From: Incurvaria masculella | Taxonomy: Eukaryota; Arthropoda; Insecta; Lepidoptera; Incurvariidae | DNA: 64,000 bases | Direction: 5' to 3' | Assembly: GCA_946894095.1 (NCBI GenBank) | Contig: OX335647.2 | Coordinates: 19,486,001-19,550,000 of the forward strand | In this document: piece after piece, positions 10,457-22,580 of the stretch | Layout of the letters: each line of letters starts with the position of its first letter | Numbering within the stretch: position 1 is the first letter of the stretch | Notes under the pieces: generated by a model | What the model was told of the DNA's origin: nothing | Databases searched by the model: none | The model's input: the letters and a program-made list of their open reading frames with translations, nothing else | Made by a program: the position numbers and the translations under genes

Positions 10457-10820
10457 AAAGGTACCCGTTTACGGGCAACTAAAGTTTCTCGACTTGCAGC
10501 AATCTCTGTCGATTTTATTTGTCACGGCAACATCCAGCAATCTCCGGCAACATGGTTTATGGGCAAGTATGGAACCATTCATGGAGCAATTAATTGCTTG
10601 CATGTGGCGAGCAAGTGCACGGATACGTGGCAATTCGATAAACAACTCACCGGCGACACGACAATTGAGCGAAGTGGAGCAATATCGCTCCATATCGGTG
10701 GGGTAGTTGCCGAAAATGTATTAGGGTTGCTCTTTATTGCTTCATCTATTGCTCCACTATGTTTGGCAGCAATTGCCCAGCAATTAACTGCCTCAAAAAT
10801 TGTCCATGTACGGGCGCACA
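10457..10820. mobile_element. possible MITE with GCAATT-rich interior
   Basis: Ends carry a weak inverted repeat: GTACCCGTTTACGGGCAA at the left and GCGCCCGTACATGGACAA at the right, read inward. The interior repeatedly uses TTGC/GCAA words (AGCAATTAATTGCTTGC, AGCAATTGCCCAGCAATTAA). No clear target duplication was found. Overlapping open frames on both strands here follow from this composition and are not genes. Confidence 0.35.
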
Positions 10821-11969
10821 TTAAGGACTAAAGTTGTTAATTATTACAAGGTCCTACGCCTACGGCAACCGTAGCGAGACTTCAACCCGCTAGGGGTATG
10901 GGGTATATCCGTTTTTTGGCTGCAACATTTTTATATTTTAAATAGAAAGCGATTTTCGTTTGCCTCTATATATACTGAAAACGCTTTAGACAACACACCT
11001 TTCCCTTCTTTTACCACCATAAAAATTGATTTAAAAATAAACTGGAATAAAAGAATAAGAATAAAAGAAATAGAAAAATATCAGATATGCAAAATAGCAG
11101 GTCTCTGAGCGCACTTTTTTAATGTCATATTTATACGTTAGCGACTTACGACTCTACATGCATTCGAATGAGCTAAGAACAGGTGAGTGCTTTAAGGCAC
11201 TTAAGTATAGGTTTTGAATTATTATAGCCATTCCGATATGAAGGCAGCGACAAAGACGGTAGCGCGGCACAGCGATAGAAGAGTCTCCGGTTAAATCAAT
11301 ATGATACGACATATACTGTCAATTTATGACCACCAAGTTGATTAACAACATACATGGGGGGTGATTTTGTACCAGGCGGTTTATCTAATTGCCAACGAAC
11401 GTGTAAACATTACTTAGTAATAGATACAAAAGGTGGAGTCTTTTTTACTTTTTAACCTTATAGTATGGTTTTTAGTTGTATTTGTGTATGATGATTCATC
11501 GTATTCGCCCCGATATCCAAAGAAAACGTATCAATCGACAGCTTAGACATCCCAAGGTGATCTCAAATAAATTGCAAACACATAACCAAGGAATTATAGA
11601 TTAAAGAAACAACTAACACGTCCAATATACGAGCAGTATCTGTCCAAATAGATTCGTTCGACAGATCAAAGATTTGATTACCGCATCAGCGCAAGCGAAC
11701 TTACGAGTTGCCGATAATCAGACGTAAATATTTGGGAATCTAACGGATACGCCACCGCTATTGTTCCTCGCGAGTGGGTACTTAGCAGATCTTTGTGATT
11801 TTTATAGCAGACATGTGTCGGTCATGCCACAGTAGACGGAGGGCAGCAGTGGGTCTGTAATCTCAATGGAAAAAAAGATCTACAGAGGTTAAAATAATAT
11901 TACATGCATTATTTACGTGTAAAAAATTTAAATAATGCATGTAATTCAAATATAGACTAGCTCTAAAAT
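10821..11969. other. no gene seen
   Basis: AT-rich non-coding sequence without recognised repeats or coding frames, apart from the short repeat trace near 10871-10910. Confidence 0.45.
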
Positions 11970-12262
11970 AATCTAAAAAAACTAGAATCGAGAAAGGAGT
12001 AAGATGGTTTGGACATATGAAACGAATGGATGACGACACAAATTTACAGAGCAGGAGTGAGCGGAAGTGTCGTGCCCGGGCGGCCTAGAAGAACGTACCA
12101 CGACCAAATCCATGTAATTCTTCGTAAAGGTCTAGTACGTAACACCCGTAATCGATGAAGCGAAAGACGTGTGCTGTGATCGTACCGTTAGTGCGCTCTA
12201 TCATTTCTGCCTACCCCTCCAGGAAAGCGGCGTGAAGGTATGTATGTATGTATGTCTAAAAT
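11970..12262 (+). pseudogene. LINE ORF2 C-terminal fragment, frameshifted
   Basis: In three frames in turn the plus strand encodes VRWFGHMKRMDDD, then PGRPRRTYHDQI and LRKGLVRNTRNR, then DEAKDVCCDRTVSALY. This is the order of the conserved tail of a lepidopteran non-LTR retrotransposon (RWFGH ... GRPR.TY.DQI ... EAK.VC.DR). At least two frameshifts and internal stops make it a dead copy. It ends in a short (GTAT)n microsatellite at 12237-12256. Confidence 0.75.
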
Positions 12263-12645
12263 AATTTTGCGTTCACGAAACGAGCGCATCGTTTTGTTTA
12301 CCGTTTAGTTTTTGACGGAGTCAATCAGGAAAGCGGTTCCCTGTGTGTAAAATGGCGGTTGGTCACAGGGAAAGCTATATGATCAACTACCGAAGAGCTT
12401 ATATTTCTTGAAAACTTTGTCCTGTACCAAAGGTCTGCCGTATTTACGACTGTAGTTGTCAGACTGTTCTTGCCTTTCTACTGTGGCCACGCTGACGATG
12501 CCGCCCACGATTGTACCTTTCATATGGGCGGGTGGCAAGCGCCTCCCGTAACATCTGACGTACCTACAACATCTAACAAATCGATGATGGATTTATCGTT
12601 TCGCATCGTGATAGTGGAATCTATATTGCTTTAGAAAATCCATAC
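12263..12645. other. no gene seen
   Basis: Non-coding sequence after the LINE fragment; nothing recognised. Confidence 0.4.
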
Positions 12646-12830
12646 TAATATTATAAATTCGAAAGTTACTGTCTGTTGCGTTTTCACGCCTAAACTGTTA
12701 AACCAATTTTGATGATTTTTGGTATAGAGACATAGGCTTATGTTCAAAGAAAATGTTGAAGGGTTGAAATAGGGTATGTCAATTTTTATGTGAAATTCCT
12801 CAAGTTAGGGATATGAAAACTCATATTTAA
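12646..12830 (-). repeat. interspersed repeat, ACTAATATTATAAAT end
   Basis: Begins ACTAATATTATAAATTCGAA, then has an inner block TTTTCACGCCTAAACTGTTA and GATGATTTTTGGTATAGAGA. This is the common lepidopteran tail repeat read in reverse; the start matches the end of the repeat at 3736-3968. Probably LINE-derived. The inner limit near 12830 is approximate. Confidence 0.6.
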
Positions 12831-13899
12831 GATGCCACAAAACCGATTTTGATGCTAAGAAAATAGACTGTATCCTGGTAAATGTTTACGTTCTACGTTT
12901 AGTCTTAATTATGATTTTAGATTATAATTTTAGAAATAATTACCCGATTTATGAGCGGGTTGTATCTACGTATAGCATCTCAAGCGCTGTTGGGTTCCTT
13001 ATGTGTGACCATTTTCGATTACGTGTATGGATTTCGGATTCCACGCGAAAATGTTGGTCTCCGGCCTTACCCCCCAAGCTAGGATATGTTATGAGAGGTT
13101 TTTTTATCTACACATTAGGAATAATTTACATGAGAAGAGATGTTAATCAATTAGGCAAAATATACGCGTAATTAATGTTTGGATGTGCAATACTAACAAA
13201 ATAATTGTACTTTCTTGTAAACATTTAGGAATATGGTATTATAACATATTTTGGTATCTAATAATAACGGATTATGACTCTACACTGACAAACGTAATAA
13301 TTTAACAGCCCGAAACCAGAGTTGACTGGAAGAAATCACCCTTAATGATTAGTCAGCCTTTTTGCAGACCTCATGAAGAATAAATACCTCTTTTGCCAAT
13401 ACGGTAAGCGAAAAGTGGGATTTTATTCGGCTGCATAACCTAACCTAAACTAACATAACTTTTGTAAAATAAATGTGTTGACGAAGTTGCGTAATTTTCT
13501 CACTTTCCTCAACGAAATGGTGTACTTTAGTTCAATTTAAAAAAGTTTATTATAAAAAAAAAGCAAGAATCTCAAATAACATATATGTAATTTAAACAAA
13601 CAACATATTTGAATATGCAATGTTTGCAGTCAAAGCAAGGCAGATTAAGCGTTAAACAAAGCAGTAAGAACCATCCATTACAGCCACATTCCGGTGGCGA
13701 CCATTCTAGACTCGAATGATTGATTGAATGAAATAATAAATGAATTGATGAATTATTAACTATGCAAAATCCAAATATACTGTAAGACAACAATATAGCA
13801 CCGCAAAACATAACAAATCACTGCGAGAATAATTTCTTCAAAGCAACCCTTGGGCGATAAGGAAAGAAAATTTAGCTGGGTATACTAGAAATAAACAAA
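12831..13899. other. no gene; short LINE-tail trace
   Basis: AT-rich. GACTGGAAGAAATCACCCTT at 13324-13343, followed by AATGATTAGTCAGCC, resembles the LINE 3' UTR motif at 48810. The frames at 12911-13171 and 13572-13811 have no recognisable domain. Confidence 0.4.
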
Positions 13900-14008
13900 A
13901 AAATGTAAAATGATATTGTATTGTATTTTTTTTTCTTCTATTGCGAATGTAATATTCTATGTCTATGGACTTCTTGTCTGAAATAAAGAATTATTATTAT
14001 TATTATAA
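13900..14008 (+). repeat. LINE 3' end with AATAAA and (TTA)n tail
   Basis: TCTTGTCTGAAATAAAGAAT followed by TTATTATTATTATTA. A polyadenylation-like AATAAA directly before a trinucleotide tail is the usual 3' terminus of lepidopteran non-LTR elements. The upstream limit is not clear. Confidence 0.55.
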
Positions 14009-16087
14009 ACCTTAACTTATATTAAGGTAATTATGTCAAACTTATCGTACATTTCAAAACAAAGTTGAACTTTATTTGAAAACATGGTATCAAATCATAT
14101 TTATTTTTTAATATAATTCGATTACATTTATATTGTGTTGCCATCAGAACTACAATGGATACAACATTTCAGCTCAATCGGATATCGTTAAGTGATTAAA
14201 AAATAACTTGAAAACATGACCCAAACTCGCACGGAAAACTTAAATTATCAACATGTGTGCTTTCAACAAGTTAATTTTATTTTTCCAAAGAAAGTGTTGC
14301 ACCCACAGACCTAGCATGAGCGCGCTGTGCTTGTGCTTGTATATAATAAGTCCGTGGTTGAAACAGGGGCCTAAATAATTTAACGTAAGCAAATGAAAGC
14401 ATTGACAGCGACCGGCGATTTGTTTACGGCTTATAAGACGACGGTGGTGAAACTGAGCCTGTTGTAATTTAAACTCTTAAGAGAGATGTATCATTGGAAC
14501 TGTCAATTAAATCAAATGAATAGAGGAAAAATGTTAATTCCGTCACTACCGTCCGCCTTCGACTTGCTGGCAGCGAAGTATGTACATAAGTACATACGCG
14601 CTTATTTGTACCATTGCCTTGATGGTGACTGAACTAATCGCTCGATAAATAATGCATTTTCGACTGCGCCCACGCAGCACGCTTGCACCACTGGTGGGCA
14701 AAGTCGATTTTCATCTTTTAGGTCATTTACCTGTCTACTAACGAAAAACATTTTTTTTCTTATATTTTGTGGAAACGTTTGAGAAGTATACAGAATGTTA
14801 ACGTACGAAAGCATACATTTTTATTGCTCTATAAAACTCCATCTAACACTCGCATTTAGACAAATCAATTCCGCAGTGCATTAAAATGATCTAAAGGATT
14901 ATATATTTTCCTAAAATTTCGGGCTTGTCTAAAGTTCTTAAATGACTATCAATTGGGTCGGGTTATTTACAATATTTAACATTTCGGACTAAACTCTCAT
15001 TACAAAACACACCTAAAGTTCTTAAATAACTTTGAGTCGTTTACATCCTGTATAGGTGGGCATTTTACCAGATGAAGAGCATAGTTAAGGAATTTTTAGT
15101 TTTAATAATTCCTTGACACTCAAATGTCCAATACAATTTTTCTTTTTTTATTCAGCGGACGAAAAGCGACCTTAAGAAAGAAAGGAACTGCAATCTACAT
15201 TGTAATTGAATACAACTTGCACAAAAATGTCTAAAGTTCAGTTGGACAATATTATTTAATCGGTACTTTTTTACTAAATATTGCATATTTATATATATCG
15301 TAATGAAACCAGATTCTCTGATAAACATATACAAGTTATTTTCTTTCTGACTTGGAAAAGTGCGAATGATGTCTTTTACTCATCAACTTCGAGAAATATA
15401 TAAAGTTCTAAAGAAACATTATGTAACACTATTGTATACCATCTATCTACCCACCTAAAAATGGTACGTAGGAATCACAGAAAGATATGATCATGAAATA
15501 AATATTCCTCGAGTTTTAATTATTGACTAAATTGAACCAACACACAAATAACAAAATAAGGTAAAAAAAAGCACTCATGTTTAAATGCCAATATATATTT
15601 GAATAATTAACATACTTCGTGCCATTTTCATCCGTCGACCGCTTGATTTTTGAGTGATTAATGGGTGATTAATGACAGAACGATAATTAACTCCGAAAAA
15701 TATCCACCACAAGAAACCAGGTTCTTGGCTGTTCACACGCCAGCAATGTCAAGATTCCGATAAATCAATCCGATTTATTGAGTCCGCCATCTTTTATTGA
15801 AATACTTTGTAAATCAGATGGTCGAAAAGGTAGGATGTTGATGTTCTCTGTGAGGTTCTGGCTGACGACCATGTTGGGTGCGATGGATGTTGGGTGTGCC
15901 CACCTCACCGCAGTTAGTCACTCAGGTAGTCACGTTTCTTCATGTTTCGTAAGCTTCGTCGGGTTTCTTTAACCGTTCGCGATTCAAGTTATAATTAACA
16001 GGATTTGATATGATATTTTCCCTCCTTCAGTTTTGTACTTTTTCGTCACCACTTCAGGAGCAAGAAATAAGTCCTAAATTTTCGAAT
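14009..16087. other. no recognised gene
   Basis: AT-rich. The segment at 14090-14230 (ATTCGATTACATTTATATTG, CAGCTCAATCGGATATCG) has the look of a dispersed repeat, but I see no second copy here. No coding frame is supported. Confidence 0.4.
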
Positions 16088-16114
16088 CGTTGTAGACAGG
16101 CGGCGTCTACAACG
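16088..16114. repeat. perfect 10-bp hairpin
   Basis: CGTTGTAGAC, seven-base loop AGGCGGC, then GTCTACAACG. It could form a stable stem-loop. It sits alone with no neighbouring gene, so its role is unknown. Confidence 0.7.
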
Positions 16115-16224
16115 TTCTTGACGTCTCAGATAATAAAAAGGAGGTATGCCACCTAGCGCCTAGACCCGCCTTCTCCAATTTTCAAAAAACTATAAACCCG
16201 ACTTGACATTTGCCACATTCAAAC

Positions 16225-16370
16225 ATGGTCGCAGACATATTGGAGGGGTCGTGTGGGTACATTCGTGACGCGGACGTCTCGCCGGGTTCCATGCAATTAT
16301 ATGGCAAATTTGGCCATGCAGCGGAGTCGCGACGGCATGCGACTTCTCCATCCTTTTCTCTTTAGTGGTT
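16225..16370 (+). repeat. dispersed repeat shared with 50640-50830, copy 1
   Basis: The blocks CATGCAATTATATGGCAAAT, CATGCAGCGGAGTCGCGA and GACTTCTCCATCCTTTTC match the pattern at 50738-50815 (CATGCGATTATATGCACAAT, CATGCGGCGAAGTCGCGA, TTCTTCTGCC). The family is unidentified. Confidence 0.55.
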
Positions 16371-16600
16371 GACGTGGTTTACAAACGACAAAGTCGAGCG
16401 ACGTCGGCTCAGCAGATGTGCCGACGCCGCTTGCTGGGCGCTGGGCCACGCTGCCTGGTGCTGCCGGTGCGATTGTACCAACACATGCGGGCGATAAATC
16501 ACACGCCACCGGAGATCGCTCGCGCCACGCGTGAGGCCGCGCCGCGATTCCCTGCGCGAGCGCGCGTCGCCAGTGCGTGCAGATTTCATTCAACTTAGAT
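16371..16600. other. CpG-rich patch
   Basis: GC-rich, with many CpGs and open frames on both strands (16297-16598). None has a domain I recognise. The opposite-strand overlap is expected from the composition. A promoter or noncoding exon is possible. Confidence 0.3.
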
Positions 16601-16730
16601 CATTGACTCGGAATTTCGTGTTATACTTGAATCAGTCGCCGTTGGGTTAAAAATCCATCTTTGTGCATATTCGAATGTCGTAAACTAACAGCTACTCATC
16701 TATGAGAGATTTATAAGAATAAAAAACCGG

Positions 16731-16974
16731 CCAAGTGCGAGTCGGACTAGCACAGAAGTACCATCGTACAAGACTTAACAAACCCATCTTTAATTTTGAT
16801 ATTTTTTTTATTTTACCTATTTGTTGTTATAGCGGCTAAATTAATACATACTCTGTGAACAATTCAGCTGCCTACCTATTTCGGTTCATGAGATACAGCC
16901 CTGTGACAGACAGACGGACGGACGGACAGCGGAGGCTTAGCAATAGGGTCCCTTTGGGTACGGAACCCTAAAAA
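16731..16974 (+). repeat. ACCGGCCAAGTGCGAGTCGG repeat, copy 1
   Basis: Runs from AAAAAACCGGCCAAGTGCGA to CCCTTTGGGTACGGAACCCT. Inner landmarks are ACCTATTTGTTGTTATAGCG, CATGAGATACAGCCCTGTGA and a (GGAC)n microsatellite (GACAGACAGACGGACGGACG). Six copies lie in this window: 16731 (+), 32081 (+), 40674 (-), 46288 (-), 61641 (-) and 63411 (+). Non-coding; the mode of movement is not evident because no inverted termini or target duplications were found. Confidence 0.85.
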
Positions 16975-17059
16975 CTGCGATTCACTAAAATAGGGTAGAA
17001 AACACAAAGCTTATCAACGTCAAAACTCCTGTCCAGTTTTATTTACGAAATATTTTATA

Positions 17060-17440
17060 AAAAATGTACTCTTAATGCAGTTCATAGTTTGGAGGTAAAG
17101 AAGAGTTTTTGTGTGTCTTCAAATTAGTTTTCATGTAGGTGAACAGCTCAAAGATTGAATTAAAATGTTATAGGCTATATTATGGTGATATATTCTTTCC
17201 CACGCCTTTACATGTTTAGGATAGTTTGGAATAATTATTTTGCGGAATAATATCAAAAAAAAAATGTCATATCAATTAAATTGATTAAATAAATACAATT
17301 TTCAAATATGGAACAAGATGACGTTTTATTTTGGTAGTGAAAACTTTGACAGATATTTTAGTACATTATTTAAGTAGAGAAGTAGACGCCACCTGTCGTG
17401 ATTAATAAGATTGTTTCTCCCCATTCCGATAGTTTTGGAC
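17060..17440 (+). repeat. unidentified repeat shared with 48040-48412, copy 1
   Basis: Similar along its length to 48040-48412 in the same orientation: ATGCAGTTC, GTGTCTTCAAATTAGTTTT, ATATTCTTTCCCACG, ACTTTGACAG, and GACGCCACCTGTCGTGATTA with TTTCTCCCCATT near the end. AT-rich, no coding frame, diverged. Family unknown. Confidence 0.6.
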
Positions 17441-18682
17441 TCACCTAACTTGATTGACTAAATACGAAGACATGAAAGTTTGACAAGAGCGTTCAGTAAA
17501 TATCAGTAAATATGCGGCTCGTGATCAAATGCATTCGGTGTTGCAAGAATCATTCCTCCGGTAGCCTTATATCATTTCTCTCCTCGATAGATTTACGATA
17601 AGTTTTTCTTGCTTGGGAATCCGCTCTCAAAGCCGAGCCGAAGTTATTTGACAGTATCTCAAATTAATTATGCCATTACTGTGCAGTGTTTAATCTTGAG
17701 TTTCCTGTCTCTTATTTCGACTCGCCCTTGTCGCCTGCAATCGTTTACTCAAAGCATTCGTCGGTTCGGACCGTTTGATTTTTTTATTTTTACTTGTAGA
17801 TTTTTCATGTGACTCAAACTCTTCCGAAGATGATACTGCATGTCGCATAATGAATGTCACACACGCTGATGGCTTACCTCTAAAGCTGATGGGTAAATAT
17901 TTAAAAAGGTCCATGCATACTCTTATGTTCCTGTGCAAATATCACAACACAGAGAATCCTAGTGTAGTTGTTATGAATCAAATTGTATGTGAAATGCATT
18001 TTTGGTAAAAAAAGTAGTTGTTATGAATGCATTTTTGGTAAATAAAGATTATTATTGTTATTAATTCTCGGCGGCATGTAAGAACATATGATAAAAACCA
18101 ATTTAAATTTCCATAAAACATAACTATGGTCAATTGTAACATAATTTATATTATTTTAATTTAATTTAGAATTTATTTTTATTTAGTTTTATTGCACATT
18201 ATTATTAATTATTTCCCACAACAAGTTATATCATTAATTTACCAGACCCTGACTGAACCTTACAAACCTACAATATTACTGACCGATAGTTCATAGTTAT
18301 ATAGGTAAATTCCAACAAATGCTTACGAAATTGTACTGCTGCAGGTGGACAGTGGTAAACACTGTGAGGCCTGCTATTGTTTGTATTGAAATTTTTAATT
18401 GTTTTTATACATACAATACAATGGGTAAATATATTAATAATTATTCTTCCTAAGCATTCTTGTTATGTATATAAGTTTAATATAAGTGAATATGTACATG
18501 TTTTCGTACTAAGCAAGTACATACGTCGCTTTTTCCAACGAATGTGGTATGCGTGTGTGTAAAATCGACCGTGAAGCAAAGACACATCAACCAAAGGAAT
18601 AGCCCTTGTAAAATGTGTTTGTATCATTGAGTTAAAATGTACTATGCACGTAGCACGTAACCTAATGGTTTGTATGCATTTT
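17441..18682. other. no recognised gene; local duplication
   Basis: Contains a partial tandem duplication: GTAGTTGTTATGAAT...ATGCATTTTTGGTAAA at about 17967-18009 and again at 18015-18044, the second lacking 15 internal bases. It is followed by AATAAAGATTATTATTGTTA, which looks like a retroelement 3' end. The frames at 17609-17812 and 17775-18008 have no known domain. Confidence 0.45.
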
Positions 18683-18858
18683 GTAGTGGACATAAACCCT
18701 GCTACTAATAATCCCAGATCATCGTCTGAATAGTTATACAATGTTTTGTCCCTTTCTATCGAATTAGAAACTACCTCTCAATGCAAAGGATAAAACATTG
18801 TATAACTATTCAGCTGATGATCTAGGTTTATTAGGAACAGGGATAGTGTTCACCTGTG
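18683..18858. repeat. foldback element (imperfect inverted repeat)
   Basis: Left arm 18696-18751 and right arm 18788-18843 are reverse complements with few mismatches; both include CTGAATAGTTATACAATGTT. Weaker pairing extends about 14 bases outward. The arms flank a 36-base centre. It may be a MITE or two tail-to-tail copies of one repeat end. No target duplication was identified. Confidence 0.75.
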
Positions 18859-19934
18859 GTGGTCATCTAATATTGTGATGGCATTCTAGATTTAGCGCCC
18901 AAATATCATGTTTACATAATAGAGAGTTTAATAGAGAGATAAATATATTAAACATAGCAGCTTGAATACAGGTAATAAGTTTATATTTATATAACAAGTA
19001 ATTTATTTAACAAATAATTTTCTTGGAAAAATAATTGGTGCCGTGTGGGTTCCGGCAAGTTGCTTGAAATTCTCGAACCCTGTTTTTCTCGACCTATCTC
19101 ACCACCAGCCATTATCATGAATGTCCAAATCTGGATTTAGCATGATACGAGGCATTACAGCGTTCGTGACTGCTGGATCTGAATAATTTGAACCAGCAGC
19201 AATTGTCTCTTACAATTTATGAAGACACAGAGGAAAAGTATTGGCTGAGGCATCGAATTTTGTAAAATAAATGTTCCACTGATGGATACATGGTATGGAT
19301 TTTCTACATTAGAACGAGTTTGAGTGTTGTTGTGACCGGAGGAACTGCAACGCTAAAGGTAAGTATGCAGGTGCTAAGATAACTTAAGAATTATAGGTTA
19401 GGTTAGGTTTCAGTTTTTTTTTTTCAACATTGGGTAACCAGATTCTTGTCTTGTATTATTATATTCTTACTTTGTGGTTATGATAGACAACGCAAGAACT
19501 ACGGGATATATAGATACGGTAGTTTACTCAATGGACTATTTCTGTAAGTACGAAATCAAGAACCTATATAGCTAGGAGCTTCAAAATTTTGTATAATATC
19601 ATAAACTTGTTAGATAACTCGCAGGAACGCAATGATTTGCATAAGGTACTTTGTTTATATTTTTTAATTTCTGACATTTAATCGAAACATTTTATTGCAA
19701 TTTCAGTATTCATCCAAAAGTAAATAACTTTGGTTTGGGATTATAATGAGCTTACTTTAAGCAACCAATAATTTTACTTACCAAAAAACTAACCTATAAA
19801 ATCATATGAAACAGTCATTTCATGAGTATAATTTAATGTTATTTTTTGTCCATAGACCGCACTCGGTTTTTTAATTATGATGATTATGGATGATAAAGGT
19901 GCTTTTAAAATGTACAGGGGCAGATTTGCAAAAG
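18859..19934. other. no gene seen
   Basis: AT-rich, without recognised features. A short frame near 19190-19265 encodes LTIYEDTEEKYWLRHRIL, too short to interpret. Confidence 0.4.
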
Positions 19935-20033
19935 TAGTACCTACGCAGTTTTCGCATTTCGAAATGCGTGGGTAGGAAAAAAATAACTGTGGTAGAGTAA
20001 TATACAGCAAGAGATCTAAAAAGATAATTCTGG
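19935..20033 (+). repeat. repeat shared with 24636-24720 (opposite strand)
   Basis: AAAATAACTGTGGTAGAGTA followed by ATATACAGCAAGAGATCT corresponds in reverse complement to AGATATCTTCTTGCTC ... ACTCTACCACCGTTATT at 24642-24680. GCATTTCGAAATGC next to it is palindromic. AATAACTGTGGTA also ends the Penelope-like pieces at 24341 and 36277, so this may be a related retroelement 3' end. Confidence 0.5.
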
Positions 20034-20361
20034 GAGCTATTATGCTGCTTTATAGAAACATGTTGTTTTGTTACATGACTTGATACATTTTGGACCAACA
20101 AATGGGACTGCACCTGAACGTTTCTTCGGTTGGTCTTTCAGTGACAAGTTCTTACCTTACATATACCACCACCCCAACAAAATAGAAATACATTCGAAGA
20201 AGTTGATCGACATCAATTTAGATACCTATATATTCTTTTAGTAATAGTAATTTATATGGTAAAGCGTTTTCTTAGAACAATAATTGGTTGGAAACCGTTT
20301 CCCCAAAGAGTAGGCAGAGATAGAGCGCAATCCTATCGCTTTTGTTACAGGCATGTAGCTC

Positions 20362-20423
20362 TACAACATACAAATATTATAAAATCGAAATTTACAACAT
20401 ACAAATATTATAAAATCGAAATT
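20362..20423 (+). repeat. 31-bp perfect tandem duplication
   Basis: Two exact head-to-tail copies of a 31-base unit starting TACAACATACAAATATTATA. The lack of differences suggests a recent slippage or duplication event. Confidence 0.85.
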
Positions 20424-21049
20424 TATGTGTTATTTCATACGTTTTTAAGGATCACGAGTTTAATGGATCATATATTTTCTAGTTATGTGGCAAAACAGAC
20501 CGCGGTTTTGATGTTGAAATGTTGGTGGCACGCGGAGGGTTCACAGTTTGTTTTCCGAATACTTAACTTTTTGGCTTTTTAATATATTTTTAACTTAATA
20601 AAGTTGCAAGTTGTACGAAGACACAAGGGTACATTCTATGTTACACACAAACTATAAGAAGGTATGTTTAATCGTAGGTCACTAAAACGTTTTAAATTTT
20701 ATAACTAAACACTTGCCACCAGTTACTGTTAGTTTGCTACAGTTGACTCTATCTATTAGTTGCTGTATATGTTCATTTAGTTAGGAGGTTAATATAGACA
20801 TGAAATTATTTCAATAGTATCTAGTAATGAGCGGTCATATTTGTTATTTACGCGGACAATCAATCTGAATATTTTTGCTGAAAATCCAACGCATAGGTAT
20901 GGACCGATAGCTGACATAAATCGAGATTTTTTTATGAAGATGTTATAAAGTAAAGAGATATTTTTAAGATAAAGTTATTTTCATGAATATCGTTTAAGCA
21001 AGTGCGGGTTCCGACTCATCAATACTAAAAACTTAAACAAATCAGACTA
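20424..21049. other. no gene seen
   Basis: AT-rich non-coding sequence. Confidence 0.4.
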
Positions 21050-22580
21050 TTTGAACAGATGCAGAGTCGACAGCCGCTCCCCCCCCCCCCCCTCCCGCGG
21101 CCCCGCAGCCTACGTGCCGTCGCATTCGAGTCCCCGCGCCGCCGTCTCCGCATCCACGGCAACCGGCCCAGCAGCTCTTCTGTTTGCTGCACAAACACTA
21201 AAAGACAAACATATTGCCTTACAATAAACAAAGAAATACGGACTCGTCAAGTTTCCGTACTCACCTATCCGCCGGTCACTCGCTGCTTTCTAGTAAATAA
21301 TTAATCGTATTTTCTTATATGATTATTACCATCCGTCTAGGCAGATAACTCTTGCAGTATGATTTTGCGGATCGATCCTTTTCAGCGCATCACTTCAGAC
21401 TACAGAAAGTTTGAGCAGCATCGGACGCACTTGAACTCCGGACGGGTTGGCACAATAACATTGGCTGCTCACAAAACTTTTCTAATTTAAAATCACAACC
21501 ACCAAATCTCGGCACTGAGTATTCGCAACAATGTTTACGTTATCGCAAGCGAGCCTCGAAAACTAAACAAATGAACGATGCAACGCAATGCGACCTAACT
21601 GAATGCACTTTTTTCTGTTTTTTCACCGTTTGAACGTTACAATTTGCGGTTAGAGGGTTGAAACTAGTTCGCAAACCGTTTCGGCACTCGGTGAGTTTAT
21701 GTCGCAGATGGTGTTCGCACTCGCGGAGGTTTGTTTTGAAGGCGCGGCGTCGTTTTTGAGGTTATGTCGCGTCGGAGCTGGCTCGTTCCCGCGCGCGACC
21801 GTCGAAGCGCGCGCCACGGCCGGAGTGACGGAGCGAGGGCGAACCGCCGCGACGGCAGCGCCGCGAGCGGCCGCCGTCCGCGGCGCCGCGAACTCGCTGC
21901 ACGGCACATCAATCATTTTTCAGGCGCTCTGACTCGGCGCATTTTTTCGCGGATGACCGTTGCATTACAAATGTATTCTGGTTTTCCTCACGCGATTGAT
22001 ACAGATTGATTCCTATTTAATGTGATGACCATTGTGTGTGCGTGCATTTATGATTCCGTTTTTAATTTATTTATATAACTGTGTAGTTATTGTATGAAAT
22101 ACTTCTAGTAATGTTTAGTTTAAAAACTTTTATTGAAATGAAGGTAAGCATTTTAAAATACCTAGCTCTTAAATAGTTTGACCACTTTTTAATGTTTACC
22201 TAAGCATTGCAAAATCTGTTACAAATCCAAACGGTCAATTAACCGTGAAAGATTATTCTGATACTAAAAAAATCATTTCACGCCTAGCACCTGTAAATAA
22301 GTAGGTGCAAGGTGCATCCAGAAGCGCCAGCAAAAAACGCTCGCCATCGAAAGTATTCGCGAGTTGGCGCGGACGGAGCGGAGGGACAGCGCGCGACGTC
22401 AACGTCGGCCGTCTCTGTCGCGCGAGGTAGGTGCGTCCCTGTCGCGCGCGGCCGCCCCCCTCCCGCCCCGCACCGCGCCGCTGGGCCTGTCTGTCCCAAG
22501 CACCGCCCCCGTCCGCGGGAGGGGAGAGTGGAGGGGCGAACAATAGTCGCGCAACTTACCGCTTTTTTCTTCCGTTTCAT
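21050..22580. promoter_or_regulatory. cluster of three GC/CpG-rich islands
   Basis: Three GC-rich blocks lie in an AT-rich setting: 21060-21190 (with a poly-C run near 21079), 21690-21910 and 22320-22560. Good splice-donor matches occur on plus at 21691 (CTCG then GTGAGTTT) and 22426 (GCGAG then GTAGGTGC), and on minus near 22560 (AGCG then GTAAGTTGC). Overlapping frames on both strands are rich in Arg, Ala and Pro and resemble no protein, as expected from composition. The cluster could be a promoter with noncoding first exons, but direction and gene are unknown. Confidence 0.3.

Noticed and set aside
16297..16598. Overlapping 98-, 75- and 77-codon frames on both strands
   Set aside because: Same reason: CpG-rich composition, no domain, and one edge lies in a dispersed repeat.
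21650..21932. Several Arg/Ala-rich frames on both strands of a CpG island
   Set aside because: Mutually overlapping frames with low-complexity products are expected in GC-rich DNA where stops are rare.
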